Part shown: in pieces, positions 1 through 6,101 of the stretch
Layout: each line of letters opens with the position of its first letter
How positions within the stretch are numbered: position 1 is the first letter of the stretch
DNA from: UBA8231 sp964512165
Lineage (GTDB): Bacteria; Latescibacterota; UBA2968; UBA8231
Reading direction: 5' to 3'
NCBI GenBank assembly: GCA_964512165.1
Contig: CAZEHQ010000097.1
Location: 1-15,187 of the forward strand
Length of the DNA stretch: 15,187 nucleotides
Position numbers and translations under genes: made by a program
The notes under the pieces: generated by a model
Database searches by the model: none
Told to the model about the DNA's origin: nothing
What the model saw: only the letters and a program-made list of their open reading frames with translations

Positions 1-1
1 G

Positions 2-871
2 ATCTTCACCGCGTCCGGCAAGCTCGACGAGTTCTGTCCCGACGCGGTGAAGATCCACGTCGACATCGACCCGGCGGAGTACGGCAAGGTGGTCATGCCC
101 GACGTCTTCCTCCAGGGCGACGCCCTCGAGGTGCTCGAAGAGCTGATCAACATGGTGGGGCCCCTCGACACCGCCGACTGGCTGGGCCAGATCGACGAGT
201 GGAAGGTGAAGTACCCCCTCAAGTACGGGAAGAAGGGGGGGCTGAAGATGCAGGCCGTCTTCGACCGCCTCTACCATCTCACGGCGGGCCGGGCGGTGGT
301 CTCCACCGACGTGGGCCAGCACCAGATGTGGGCGGCCCAGTTCTACCGCACCGCCCACCACCGGCAGTGGCTCTCCTCGGGAGGCGCGGGGACGATGGGC
401 TACGGCTTCCCGGCGGCGGTGGGGGCCCAGTTCGGCCGCCCCGACGAGACCGTGGTCGCCATCGTCGGCGACGGCGGTTTCCAGATGACCATGTGCGAGC
501 TGGCCACCGCGGCGGTCCACGACCTGCCGGTGAAGGTGCTGATCATGGACAACGCCTACCTCGGCATGGTCCGCCAGTGGCAGAACCTGTTCTTCGACAA
601 CCGCCTCTCCGGGGTCGACCTGGAGGGCAACCCGGACTTCGTCAAGCTCGCCGGGTCCTACGGCATCGAGGGCTGGCACCTGCGGCGCACCGCCGACATC
701 GACAAGATCCTGACGCGCATGCTCAAGCACGACTCGGGTCCGGCCGTCGTCCACTGCCACTGCGAGAAAGAGGACAACGTCTTCCCCATGATCCCCGCCG
801 GGGCCGCCGTCCACGAGATGCTGATCGAGCCTCCCCGGCGCAAACTCGCCAAACCGACGGGGAGCACCTGA
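2..871 (+). CDS. ilvB: Acetohydroxyacid synthase large subunit, 3' part (5' end outside window)
   Basis: Catalytic subunit of acetolactate/acetohydroxyacid synthase, the thiamine-diphosphate enzyme that condenses pyruvate with pyruvate or 2-oxobutyrate in valine, leucine and isoleucine synthesis. The frame is open from the left edge, so about the last 289 residues are present. They cover the end of the central domain (KIHVDIDPAEYGK) and the whole C-terminal ThDP-binding domain. Visible signatures are QHQMWAAQFY, GYGFPAAVGAQFG, the cofactor/Mg motif GDGGF followed about 25 residues later by MDNAYLGMVRQWQ, and the C-terminal ENVFPM-like stretch (DNVFPMIPAGAAVHEML). This order and the VRQWQ signature separate it from other ThDP enzymes such as oxalyl-CoA decarboxylase. 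The TGA stop shares its final A with the ATG of ilvN (TGATG), so the two subunits are translationally coupled. I see no frameshift. Confidence 0.96.
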   Translation: MFTASGKLDEFCPDAVKIHVDIDPAEYGKVVMPDVFLQGDALEVLEELINMVGPLDTADWLGQIDEWKVKYPLKYGKKGGLKMQAVFDRLYHLTAGRAVVSTDVGQHQMWAAQFYRTAHHRQWLSSGGAGTMGYGFPAAVGAQFGRPDETVVAIVGDGGFQMTMCELATAAVHDLPVKVLIMDNAYLGMVRQWQNLFFDNRLSGVDLEGNPDFVKLAGSYGIEGWHLRRTADIDKILTRMLKHDSGPAVVHCHCEKEDNVFPMIPAGAAVHEMLIEPPRRKLAKPTGST

Positions 872-1455
872 TGGAACGGCAACGTGAACTCGCGCCGGAG
901 AACGGCAGGTCCACCGAGGTCGCCGATGCCGCCTACCGCCGCGGCGTCGGCCTCGGCGGCGAGGTCCGCAAGACGACCATCGGCCTGCTGGTCAACGACC
1001 GCCCCGGCGTGCTCATGCGCATCAGCCAGGTCTTCAGCCGGCGGGGCTACAACATCGAGTCGCTGGTGGTCTCGCCCGCCCACGTCATCCCCGACACCTC
1101 GCGCATGACGATCACCTGCTCGGGGCCGGCGGACGTGCTGCACCAGATCATCCTCCAGCTCGACAAGCTCGTCGACGTGATCCACGCCCACGACCACACC
1201 GACGACGCCGCCGTCACCCGCGAGCTGGCGCTGTTCAAGGTCGCCTGCACCATCGCTCAGCGCAGCGAGGTGCTGCAGATCACCGAGGTCTTCCGCGGCA
1301 AGACGGTGGACATCTCCGACGAGACGATCACCGTCGAGGTCACGGGCACGACGGAGAAGATGGACGCCCTCGAGAAGATGCTGGCCCGGTTCGACCTGCG
1401 GGAGATGGTGCGCACCGGCAAGGTGGTCATGGCCAGAGGCACGGACGTGACCTGA
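871..1455 (+). CDS. ilvN: Acetohydroxyacid synthase regulatory (small) subunit
   Basis: Regulatory subunit that activates IlvB and confers feedback inhibition by branched-chain amino acids. It is 194 aa, somewhat longer than the usual 160-175 aa. An N-terminal ACT domain lies at about residues 34-107 with the family signature NDRPGVLMRISQVFSRRGYN (43-62). A C-terminal small-subunit domain spans about 118-192 (ELALFKVAC, then EVTGTTEKMDALEKML). The first ~32 residues form a charged, low-complexity extension not typical of the family. I chose ATG 871 because it overlaps the ilvB stop by one base, has GGGGAG about 6 bases upstream, and there is no other ATG or GTG before the ACT domain. ilvC, which often follows, is absent. 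Confidence 0.95.
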   Translation: MERQRELAPENGRSTEVADAAYRRGVGLGGEVRKTTIGLLVNDRPGVLMRISQVFSRRGYNIESLVVSPAHVIPDTSRMTITCSGPADVLHQIILQLDKLVDVIHAHDHTDDAAVTRELALFKVACTIAQRSEVLQITEVFRGKTVDISDETITVEVTGTTEKMDALEKMLARFDLREMVRTGKVVMARGTDVT

Positions 1456-1459
1456 TCCG

Positions 1460-2383
1460 GTGCCCGGCGCCGGACACAACCACGCCGGGGGAGCCGCCCT
1501 CCGGGCCTTCGCCATGGTCGGACTGTGGGCCGCTCCCGCTCTCGGGGGCGCCTGGACCGTGCCCGCCTCCGGCTTCTGGGGCAAGGTCAGCTATTTCCGC
1601 CAGACCTCCAGCGAGTGGTACATCGACAGCCCCGAGCCGCGGCTGATCCGGACCGGCGGCGGCGTCGAGTTCAGCGAGCTGCCCGCAGGGACCCGGCGTC
1701 CGTACCGGTTCGGCGGCGAGTACCGCTCCATGGCGGTCTTCGCCGAGGGCTTCTACGGCGTCACGGACTGGCTGAACCTCGGCTTCCAGATCCCGTACTT
1801 CGACCAGGTCTACCAGGACAGCACGCGCACCGAGGCGCCCAGCGACGCCGGCTTCAGCGACCTGCGGATCTACACCAAGCTCCGCGCCCTGCAAGCCCCG
1901 GCGGTGCTGACTCTCAAGCTGGGGGCCAAGGTCCCCACGGGCGACTTCAGGAACGAGGACGGCCTGATCCCCGTGGGCGAGGGCCAGTGGGACTTCGATC
2001 TGTTGATGCAGGCGGGGCGATCCTTCTGGCCGCTGCCGGCGTACGCCAACGTGGAGGCCGGGTACCGCCTGCGCATGGAGAACGAGGACGTGCAGCGGGA
2101 CCCTGGCGACGAGTGGCTGGTCAACGCCGAGGCGGGCTGGTCGCCGCGGCCCCGGCTGCTGCTGGCTCTCAAGCTGGAGCTGCTGCACGGAAAGGCGGGC
2201 ACCTCCTTCGGCTTCGAGAACCCGAGCCTGAAGAAGCGGATCGTCTACCTGGCGCCCACCGTGAGCTGGACTCTGTTCGGAGAGACGGCGGCGGAAGTGG
2301 CCCTGCGGCGCACCCTGGCGGGGCGCAACTTCCCGGCTGGGACCCAGCTGACCGTCGGTCTGTCTACGCGGGCCGGTCTCTGA
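1460..2383 (+). CDS. Predicted outer-membrane beta-barrel protein (transporter/porin-like)
   Basis: A 307-aa protein with an N-terminal signal sequence (one Arg, then the hydrophobic run AFAMVGLWAAPALGGA, likely cleaved near residue 31) followed by alternating amphipathic beta-strands and aromatic girdle residues. Segments such as YGVTDWLNLGFQIPYFDQVY, a FSDLRIYTKLR-like strand, LTLKLGAKVPTGDFR and ANVEAGYRLRM resemble the MetA-pathway/DUF3187-like transporter barrels that sit in the outer membrane and carry small hydrophobic substrates. That assignment is by pattern and the substrate is unknown. GTG 1460 lies 4 bases after the ilvN stop with no clear ribosome site, so translation is probably coupled to ilvN. 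The alternative ATG 1514 would leave almost no signal-peptide n-region. Two hairpins follow the stop. Confidence 0.75.
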   Translation: MPGAGHNHAGGAALRAFAMVGLWAAPALGGAWTVPASGFWGKVSYFRQTSSEWYIDSPEPRLIRTGGGVEFSELPAGTRRPYRFGGEYRSMAVFAEGFYGVTDWLNLGFQIPYFDQVYQDSTRTEAPSDAGFSDLRIYTKLRALQAPAVLTLKLGAKVPTGDFRNEDGLIPVGEGQWDFDLLMQAGRSFWPLPAYANVEAGYRLRMENEDVQRDPGDEWLVNAEAGWSPRPRLLLALKLELLHGKAGTSFGFENPSLKKRIVYLAPTVSWTLFGETAAEVALRRTLAGRNFPAGTQLTVGLSTRAGL

Positions 2384-2400
2384 CCGGCGGCGCCCGCCGG
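2384..2400 (+). terminator. GC hairpin directly after the beta-barrel gene
   Basis: A perfect 7-bp inverted repeat, CCGGCGG / CCGCCGG with a 3-base loop, starts on the base after the TGA stop. There is no T-run, so if it ends transcription it may be a weak intrinsic or Rho-assisted site. It could also protect the 3' end of the ilvBN transcript. Confidence 0.45.
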
Positions 2401-2412
2401 CACGAGGAGTAA

Positions 2413-2428
2413 CGCCCCGGCAGGGGCG
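2413..2428 (-). terminator. Hairpin between convergent genes, likely lipoprotein terminator
   Basis: CGCCCC / GGGGCG with a 4-base loop, in the 63-base gap between the convergent beta-barrel and lipoprotein genes. Read on the minus strand the stem is followed by TTACTCCTC, a weak pyrimidine tail. It fits an intrinsic terminator for the minus-strand lipoprotein transcript about 20 bases after its TAG stop. Confidence 0.45.
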
Positions 2429-2446
2429 AGTACCGGGCGATGGCTT

Positions 2447-2869
2447 CTATGCCCGGACGGCCAAGACGATGGTCCGACCCTGCAGGATCCTCGCCGGATC
2501 GAAGAACCGAATCCCCCCATCGAACAACTGGTAGAACGTCGATGCCTCTCCGGTTGTCTCGGCGAAAGCTGTCCAAAGGGCGAATTGCTCGTAATAGGCG
2601 CCCCCGGTGTTCTCGTAGTATTTCTTGATGTAGACCTCAAGCAGACTCGATGGAGTGATCCTCGGGTCGAAGAACACATAGCTGTTCCACCAGCCATTGA
2701 ACTCCCAGGCCTCTTCGGAGGCGGAGAATTCGATGAGGACGATCGAGAGTGCGGCATCTTCTCCCGCGGGACCGGGTGGTCCAGGAGGGCCCGCCGGCCC
2801 CACCGGCCCCTCGATGCAGGCGGAGAGAACCAGCAGAGTTGCAGCGCAGATCCTCTTGCAGGCGGTCAT
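2447..2869 (-). CDS. Small lipoprotein with collagen-like Gly-X-Y segment
   Basis: A 140-aa predicted lipoprotein. A signal peptide (Lys5/Arg6, then ICAATLLVL) ends in the lipobox LSAC with the lipidated Cys at 18. Residues 21-38 are six consecutive Gly-X-Y triplets (GPV GPA GPP GPP GPA GED). The remaining ~100 residues form a compact, aromatic-rich domain (FNGWWNSYVFFDP, YIKKYYENTGG) that I do not recognise. It probably sits at the cell surface or in the periplasm. I chose ATG 2869 over the longer upstream reading because GGAG lies 5 bases before it and it gives a proper signal peptide. It lies 85 bases downstream of the TonB receptor on the same strand and may share its transcript. Its DNA is markedly less GC-rich than its neighbours (about 53% over 2521-2700), which suggests acquisition or relaxed codon selection. 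Confidence 0.8.
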   Translation of the reverse strand: MTACKRICAATLLVLSACIEGPVGPAGPPGPPGPAGEDAALSIVLIEFSASEEAWEFNGWWNSYVFFDPRITPSSLLEVYIKKYYENTGGAYYEQFALWTAFAETTGEASTFYQLFDGGIRFFDPARILQGRTIVLAVRA

Positions 2870-2913
2870 TCCCACTCCAGGCAAGCTCGTCTGCTTGTTC
2901 GGCAAAGCCCGGA

Positions 2914-2946
2914 GGGCGGCCCCCCACACCTGACGAAGAGCCGCCC
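2914..2946 (-). terminator. Possible weak stem-loop after the TonB receptor gene
   Basis: GGGCGGC (2914-2920) and GCCGCCC (2940-2946) can pair across a 19-base loop in the gap between the receptor stop and the lipoprotein start. The large loop and absence of a T-tract make this a weak candidate. It may only reduce read-through into the lipoprotein gene. Confidence 0.25.
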
Positions 2947-2954
2947 CCGCATCT

Positions 2955-5939
2955 CTAGAACTCCACCCCGAGCTGGGCGTGGGCCAGGCGGCCCACCTCC
3001 GGGGCGCCGATGAAGGACCGGTAGCGGCTGTCGAGGACGTTCTCCACGCTCACCAGCAGGTGCAGCCCGTCGGCGAAGGGCAGGTCGTACCGGGACTGCA
3101 GGTCGAGGGTGGTGTGGGCATCCACGTCTCCCAGGTAGACCCCCGAGTTCATGGGGAAGCCGCCGTTGTAGCGCAGGCGGGCGCCGAGCCCGAGGCCAAC
3201 CTGCGGCAGGCGCCAGTTGCCGCCCAGGCTGAACTTGTGCTTCGTCGCGTTGAGGGCGACGTCGTCGATGCCGCTGCAGTCCTCCTCGTCGTCGTCGATG
3301 CCGCTCAGATTCTGGAAGCAGTCGTCGCTGACGAGGGAGTAGCGGCCGGTGACATTCCAGTCCTCCGCCGGATACCAGCCGAAGGCGAGGTCGAGCCCGT
3401 AGAGGGTGATGTCGCCGAAGTTGCGGTAGGTGAGCAGTACCGCCGTGGGGTGGTCCGCGGCCTGCTCGGGCGAGACCGTGCCGAAGGGGATCCCGGCCGC
3501 GCCCGCGGCGAAGATCGAGGCGATCTCGTCGGCGGCGGCGCCGTCCTTGTCCCCCTCGATCACGCCCGGGAGAGTGAGCTGGTCCAGCGCCCCCAGGACC
3601 TGGGCCACCGGGGCGAGGTTCGGGTCCGCCAGCTGCGCGGCCACCGCCGGCTCCAGCGCCTCCATCAGGCTCCGCGGATCCAGGAAGACGTTCGGCGTCT
3701 CCACCGCCAGGGGCCCCACGAAGCCCTCCGTCCTCGTCTGATAGAGGTCGGCCGAGACCACCAGGTCATCGGAGAGGATCCCCTTGTAACCTACCTCCAG
3801 GGTCTGGGTGATGGTCGACTCGATGCCGGGCACGTCCGCGGCCCCGGCCACCGGATCGAAGCCCTGGCTCGCCAGGTTCAGCCGGCCCAGGCTGTTGGTC
3901 AGGCCGGGGAGCTGCTCCGGAATGAGGGACGGCAGGACCGCCAGGACCGCCGCCGCCTGCTCCTGGGCCACGGTCTGGGCGGTCTCGGCGTCCATGCCCT
4001 GCGCCACCAGCATCGGGGCGATCAGGCCCGGAGCCAGGAGCTGCAGGGCGGGAGTGAGCTCGGTGAGGACGGCGCTGCGGCCGATGTTCCACTGCACGTT
4101 GGTGGCCACCGGATCGTCGAGGGCGATGTAGCCGTCGCCGTCGATCGAGTATCCCGGGTCGCCCGGGCTGAGGCCCATCAATTGAAGGGTGCCGTGAATG
4201 GTCGGCTGGAAGGAGGAGCGGTACATCGCCCTTCCGTCGGCGCCCCGGCGGAAGGTGAAGCCGCTCTCGTGTCCGCTGCGGTAGGTCCCATGGGCGCGCA
4301 CGTCCACGTTGGGGTTGTAGCCCAGCACGGGCTGGAAGGCCTCCAGCGGCTCGAAGACCCGCGGCTGGGCGAGCAGGTCCAGGTACAGGTTGTTGGTGGA
4401 GGGCGTGGAGAAGGCGCGGTTCCAGGTGAGCCGGAAGGACTGCGTCTCCTGCGGCTTGTAGACGAGGCCGGCCCGCGGCGAGATCTCGGCCTCGTCGAGA
4501 CGGGTGTGACTGTCGTGGCGCAGCGACAGCACGAGGTCGAGCTGCGGGGTGAGCCCGGTCTCGCTCTGCAGGTAGACGCCGATCTCGTCGATGGCGTCGT
4601 CCTCCTCGTTGGCGCCGGTGATCGTGCCCTCCGTGTGGGGGCGCGTGAACTGGGCGTCCAGGCCGTAGGTGAAGCGCTGGCGGCCGCCGAGCCCGTAGGC
4701 GTGCTGCACCTGGAAGACATCCAGGGTCGACCGGTCGACGATCGGCTCGCCCGTGCGCAGCAGGTAGGTGTCGTTGGCGTCGCTCTGGTTGCGGTAGTAC
4801 TGGACGAACAGGTCGCCGTAGAGGGCACGGATCTGGTGGAAGTTGTAGGTCCAGGCCTTGGCCTGGCCGGCGCCGGCGCCGGTCTGCTCGACATGGGTGC
4901 CCTGGTTGTAGCCGAAGGTGTAGATGGCCGTCAGGTCGTCGGTGGGCCGCACGTCGAGCCGAACCTCGGCGCTGCGGCGCTCGACCTGATCCTCCCGGGC
5001 CCCGATCAACAGACTCTCCGGGTCGGCGCCGGCGGCGATCGCCCTGGCTCGCGTATCGACCTCTACGGCATCCACGAAGGCCCAGTCGGTGCCGGTGTAG
5101 TACTGGGCGGAGATCTTGTAGGCCAGATGCGGGTTGACGACACCGGCGTGGCGCACCGAGCCGCTGGCCAGGGAGCGCTCGCCGCCGCCGATGGAGACCG
5201 CGGTGCCGGCGGAGCTGAAGGGCGAGCGGGTGATGATGTGCATGACCCCGTTGGCGCTGTTCGGACCGTAGAGGGCCGACCCGGGGCCGAGGACGACCTC
5301 GATGCGCTCGATGTCCTGGTTGGTGACGGGGATGAAGTTCTGGGCGTTGAGCCGCAGCGACGGGACGCGGGCGATGCGGTTGTCCGTCAGCGTCAGCAGG
5401 GCGCCGGAGAAGACGTTGTTGAAGCCCCGGGCCACGACGTTGCTCTGCACGAGCCCGGTCTTGGCGAAGTCGACGCCTGGCTGGTCCCGCACGTGCTCGG
5501 AGACGCTGAGGGCCGGGCGGGACTGGATCTCGGCGGCCTCGACGATGGAGATCGACGCCGGCGCGTCGAGGGCTTTCTCCCGGCGCCGCGAGGCCGAGAC
5601 CACGCTCTGCTCGAGGTCGATGACCGCGGCCTCGAGCTCGAAGTCGAGGGTTGTGCCCGCGGGATCGACGCGCACCCGGGACTTCATCGTGCGGAAGCCG
5701 ATGTGGGTGGCGCTGACCTGGTACATGCCGGCCGGCAGGGTGAGGGAATACCCCCCCTCGCCGCTGGAGACGGCGCCGCGGGGCTCTTCGAGGCCGCCGC
5801 CGGTGACGACCACGTTGACCCCCGGCAGCGGCGATCCGTCGCTGTCGGTGATCGTGCCCTTCAGGTCCGCGGCGCCGGCGGCGACGGACCAGGCGGACAT
5901 GGTGAGGGCGGCCAGAACGGCCAGTGCTGTACGGCTCAT
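2955..5939 (-). CDS. TonB-dependent outer-membrane receptor with N-terminal carboxypeptidase-regulatory-like domain
   Basis: A 994-aa outer-membrane receptor for energy-dependent uptake of a large or scarce ligand, powered by TonB-ExbBD. Order: signal peptide (1-24, ending AAGAA), a CarboxypepD_reg-like Ig fold (about 25-105, GTITDSDGSPLPGVNVVVTG), a TonB-box-like stretch (about 108-116), a plug domain (about 117-240, with DQPGVDF and VVLGPGSALYGPNSANG), then a 22-strand-type barrel ending in VENVLDSRY and terminal Phe994. Two Ala/Leu/Pro-rich segments (about 624-690 and 755-815) interrupt the barrel. Cys874 and Cys888 flank an acidic loop. ATG 5939 has GGGAGG 5 bases upstream and lies about 60 bases downstream of a TATAAT box; the longer in-frame start at 6017 would fall at the promoter itself. 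No SusD, TonB, ExbB/D or metal-uptake gene is nearby, so the ligand is unknown. Iron or cobalamin chelates and sugars or peptides are all possible. Confidence 0.93.
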   Translation of the reverse strand: MSRTALAVLAALTMSAWSVAAGAADLKGTITDSDGSPLPGVNVVVTGGGLEEPRGAVSSGEGGYSLTLPAGMYQVSATHIGFRTMKSRVRVDPAGTTLDFELEAAVIDLEQSVVSASRRREKALDAPASISIVEAAEIQSRPALSVSEHVRDQPGVDFAKTGLVQSNVVARGFNNVFSGALLTLTDNRIARVPSLRLNAQNFIPVTNQDIERIEVVLGPGSALYGPNSANGVMHIITRSPFSSAGTAVSIGGGERSLASGSVRHAGVVNPHLAYKISAQYYTGTDWAFVDAVEVDTRARAIAAGADPESLLIGAREDQVERRSAEVRLDVRPTDDLTAIYTFGYNQGTHVEQTGAGAGQAKAWTYNFHQIRALYGDLFVQYYRNQSDANDTYLLRTGEPIVDRSTLDVFQVQHAYGLGGRQRFTYGLDAQFTRPHTEGTITGANEEDDAIDEIGVYLQSETGLTPQLDLVLSLRHDSHTRLDEAEISPRAGLVYKPQETQSFRLTWNRAFSTPSTNNLYLDLLAQPRVFEPLEAFQPVLGYNPNVDVRAHGTYRSGHESGFTFRRGADGRAMYRSSFQPTIHGTLQLMGLSPGDPGYSIDGDGYIALDDPVATNVQWNIGRSAVLTELTPALQLLAPGLIAPMLVAQGMDAETAQTVAQEQAAAVLAVLPSLIPEQLPGLTNSLGRLNLASQGFDPVAGAADVPGIESTITQTLEVGYKGILSDDLVVSADLYQTRTEGFVGPLAVETPNVFLDPRSLMEALEPAVAAQLADPNLAPVAQVLGALDQLTLPGVIEGDKDGAAADEIASIFAAGAAGIPFGTVSPEQAADHPTAVLLTYRNFGDITLYGLDLAFGWYPAEDWNVTGRYSLVSDDCFQNLSGIDDDEEDCSGIDDVALNATKHKFSLGGNWRLPQVGLGLGARLRYNGGFPMNSGVYLGDVDAHTTLDLQSRYDLPFADGLHLLVSVENVLDSRYRSFIGAPEVGRLAHAQLGVEF
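3260..3305 (-). repeat. 16-base direct repeat, 30 bases apart, inside the TonB receptor gene
   Basis: The 16-base string CGTCGTCGATGCCGCT occurs at 3260-3275 and again at 3290-3305. In the protein this gives SGIDD twice (about residues 879-883 and 889-893), ten residues apart. This looks like a small in-frame duplication in an acidic extracellular loop. Asp/Glu codon bias alone could also favour it. Confidence 0.6.
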
Positions 5940-5963
5940 GGGATCCTCCCTGGTGATGCTGCA

Positions 5964-5987
5964 GCGAAGCGCCCGCGCTTCGCGCGG
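5964..5987 (-). promoter_or_regulatory. Overlapping alternative hairpins in the TonB receptor leader
   Basis: Two perfect inverted repeats share bases. GCGAAGCGC (5964-5972) pairs with GCGCTTCGC (5975-5983). CCGCGC (5973-5978) pairs with GCGCGG (5982-5987) around a 3-base loop. On the minus (transcript) strand the second has the core GCGAAGC. Only one can form at a time. They lie about 25-48 bases upstream of the receptor ATG, inside the predicted ~60-base leader and close to the ribosome site. They could act as a translational or attenuation switch, or as a protein-binding palindrome. Confidence 0.45.
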
Positions 5988-6006
5988 TTCCTTCGGACAG
6001 CCCGGT

Positions 6007-6035
6007 ATTATAAGCAATGGAGTCGCCTTCCACAG
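6007..6035 (-). promoter_or_regulatory. Predicted promoter of the TonB receptor
   Basis: On the minus strand a perfect TATAAT lies at 6012-6007. The hexamer 17 bases upstream (6035-6030, CTGTGG) is a poor -35, so full activity may need an activator. Predicted start is near 6000, giving a leader of about 60 bases. Confidence 0.6.
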
Positions 6036-6040
6036 ACGCC

Positions 6041-6069
6041 TTGCCGGGGTACCGCCACCGCCTTAAGAT
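6041..6069 (+). promoter_or_regulatory. Predicted sigma-70 promoter of the Gfo/Idh/MocA oxidoreductase
   Basis: TTGCCG (6041-6046), a 17-base spacer, then TAAGAT (6064-6069). The predicted start is near 6076, so the leader is about 26 bases. The position supports ATG 6102 as the start and makes longer in-frame readings untenable. It is back to back with the receptor promoter, with about 5 bases between the two -35 regions. Confidence 0.65.
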
Positions 6070-6101
6070 CGCTCGAAACCTCCCTCAGGAATCTCCGGAC
6101 C

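Noticed and set aside
5940..6017. A longer N-terminus for the TonB receptor starting at 6017
   Set aside because: It would start at the TATAAT box and put 26 residues ahead of a normal signal peptide. ATG 5939 has a well-spaced GGGAGG.
2979..6101. A plus-strand open frame antisense to the whole TonB receptor and continuous with the oxidoreductase
   Set aside because: The translation upstream of 6102 is low-complexity with no recognisable motif, and the receptor on the other strand is unmistakable. A good promoter at 6041-6069 and the family N-terminus place the oxidoreductase start at ATG 6102.
5940..6101. Cobalamin or other known riboswitch upstream of the TonB receptor
   Set aside because: The predicted leader is only about 60 bases, too short for a cobalamin riboswitch, and I saw no B12-box-like sequence.
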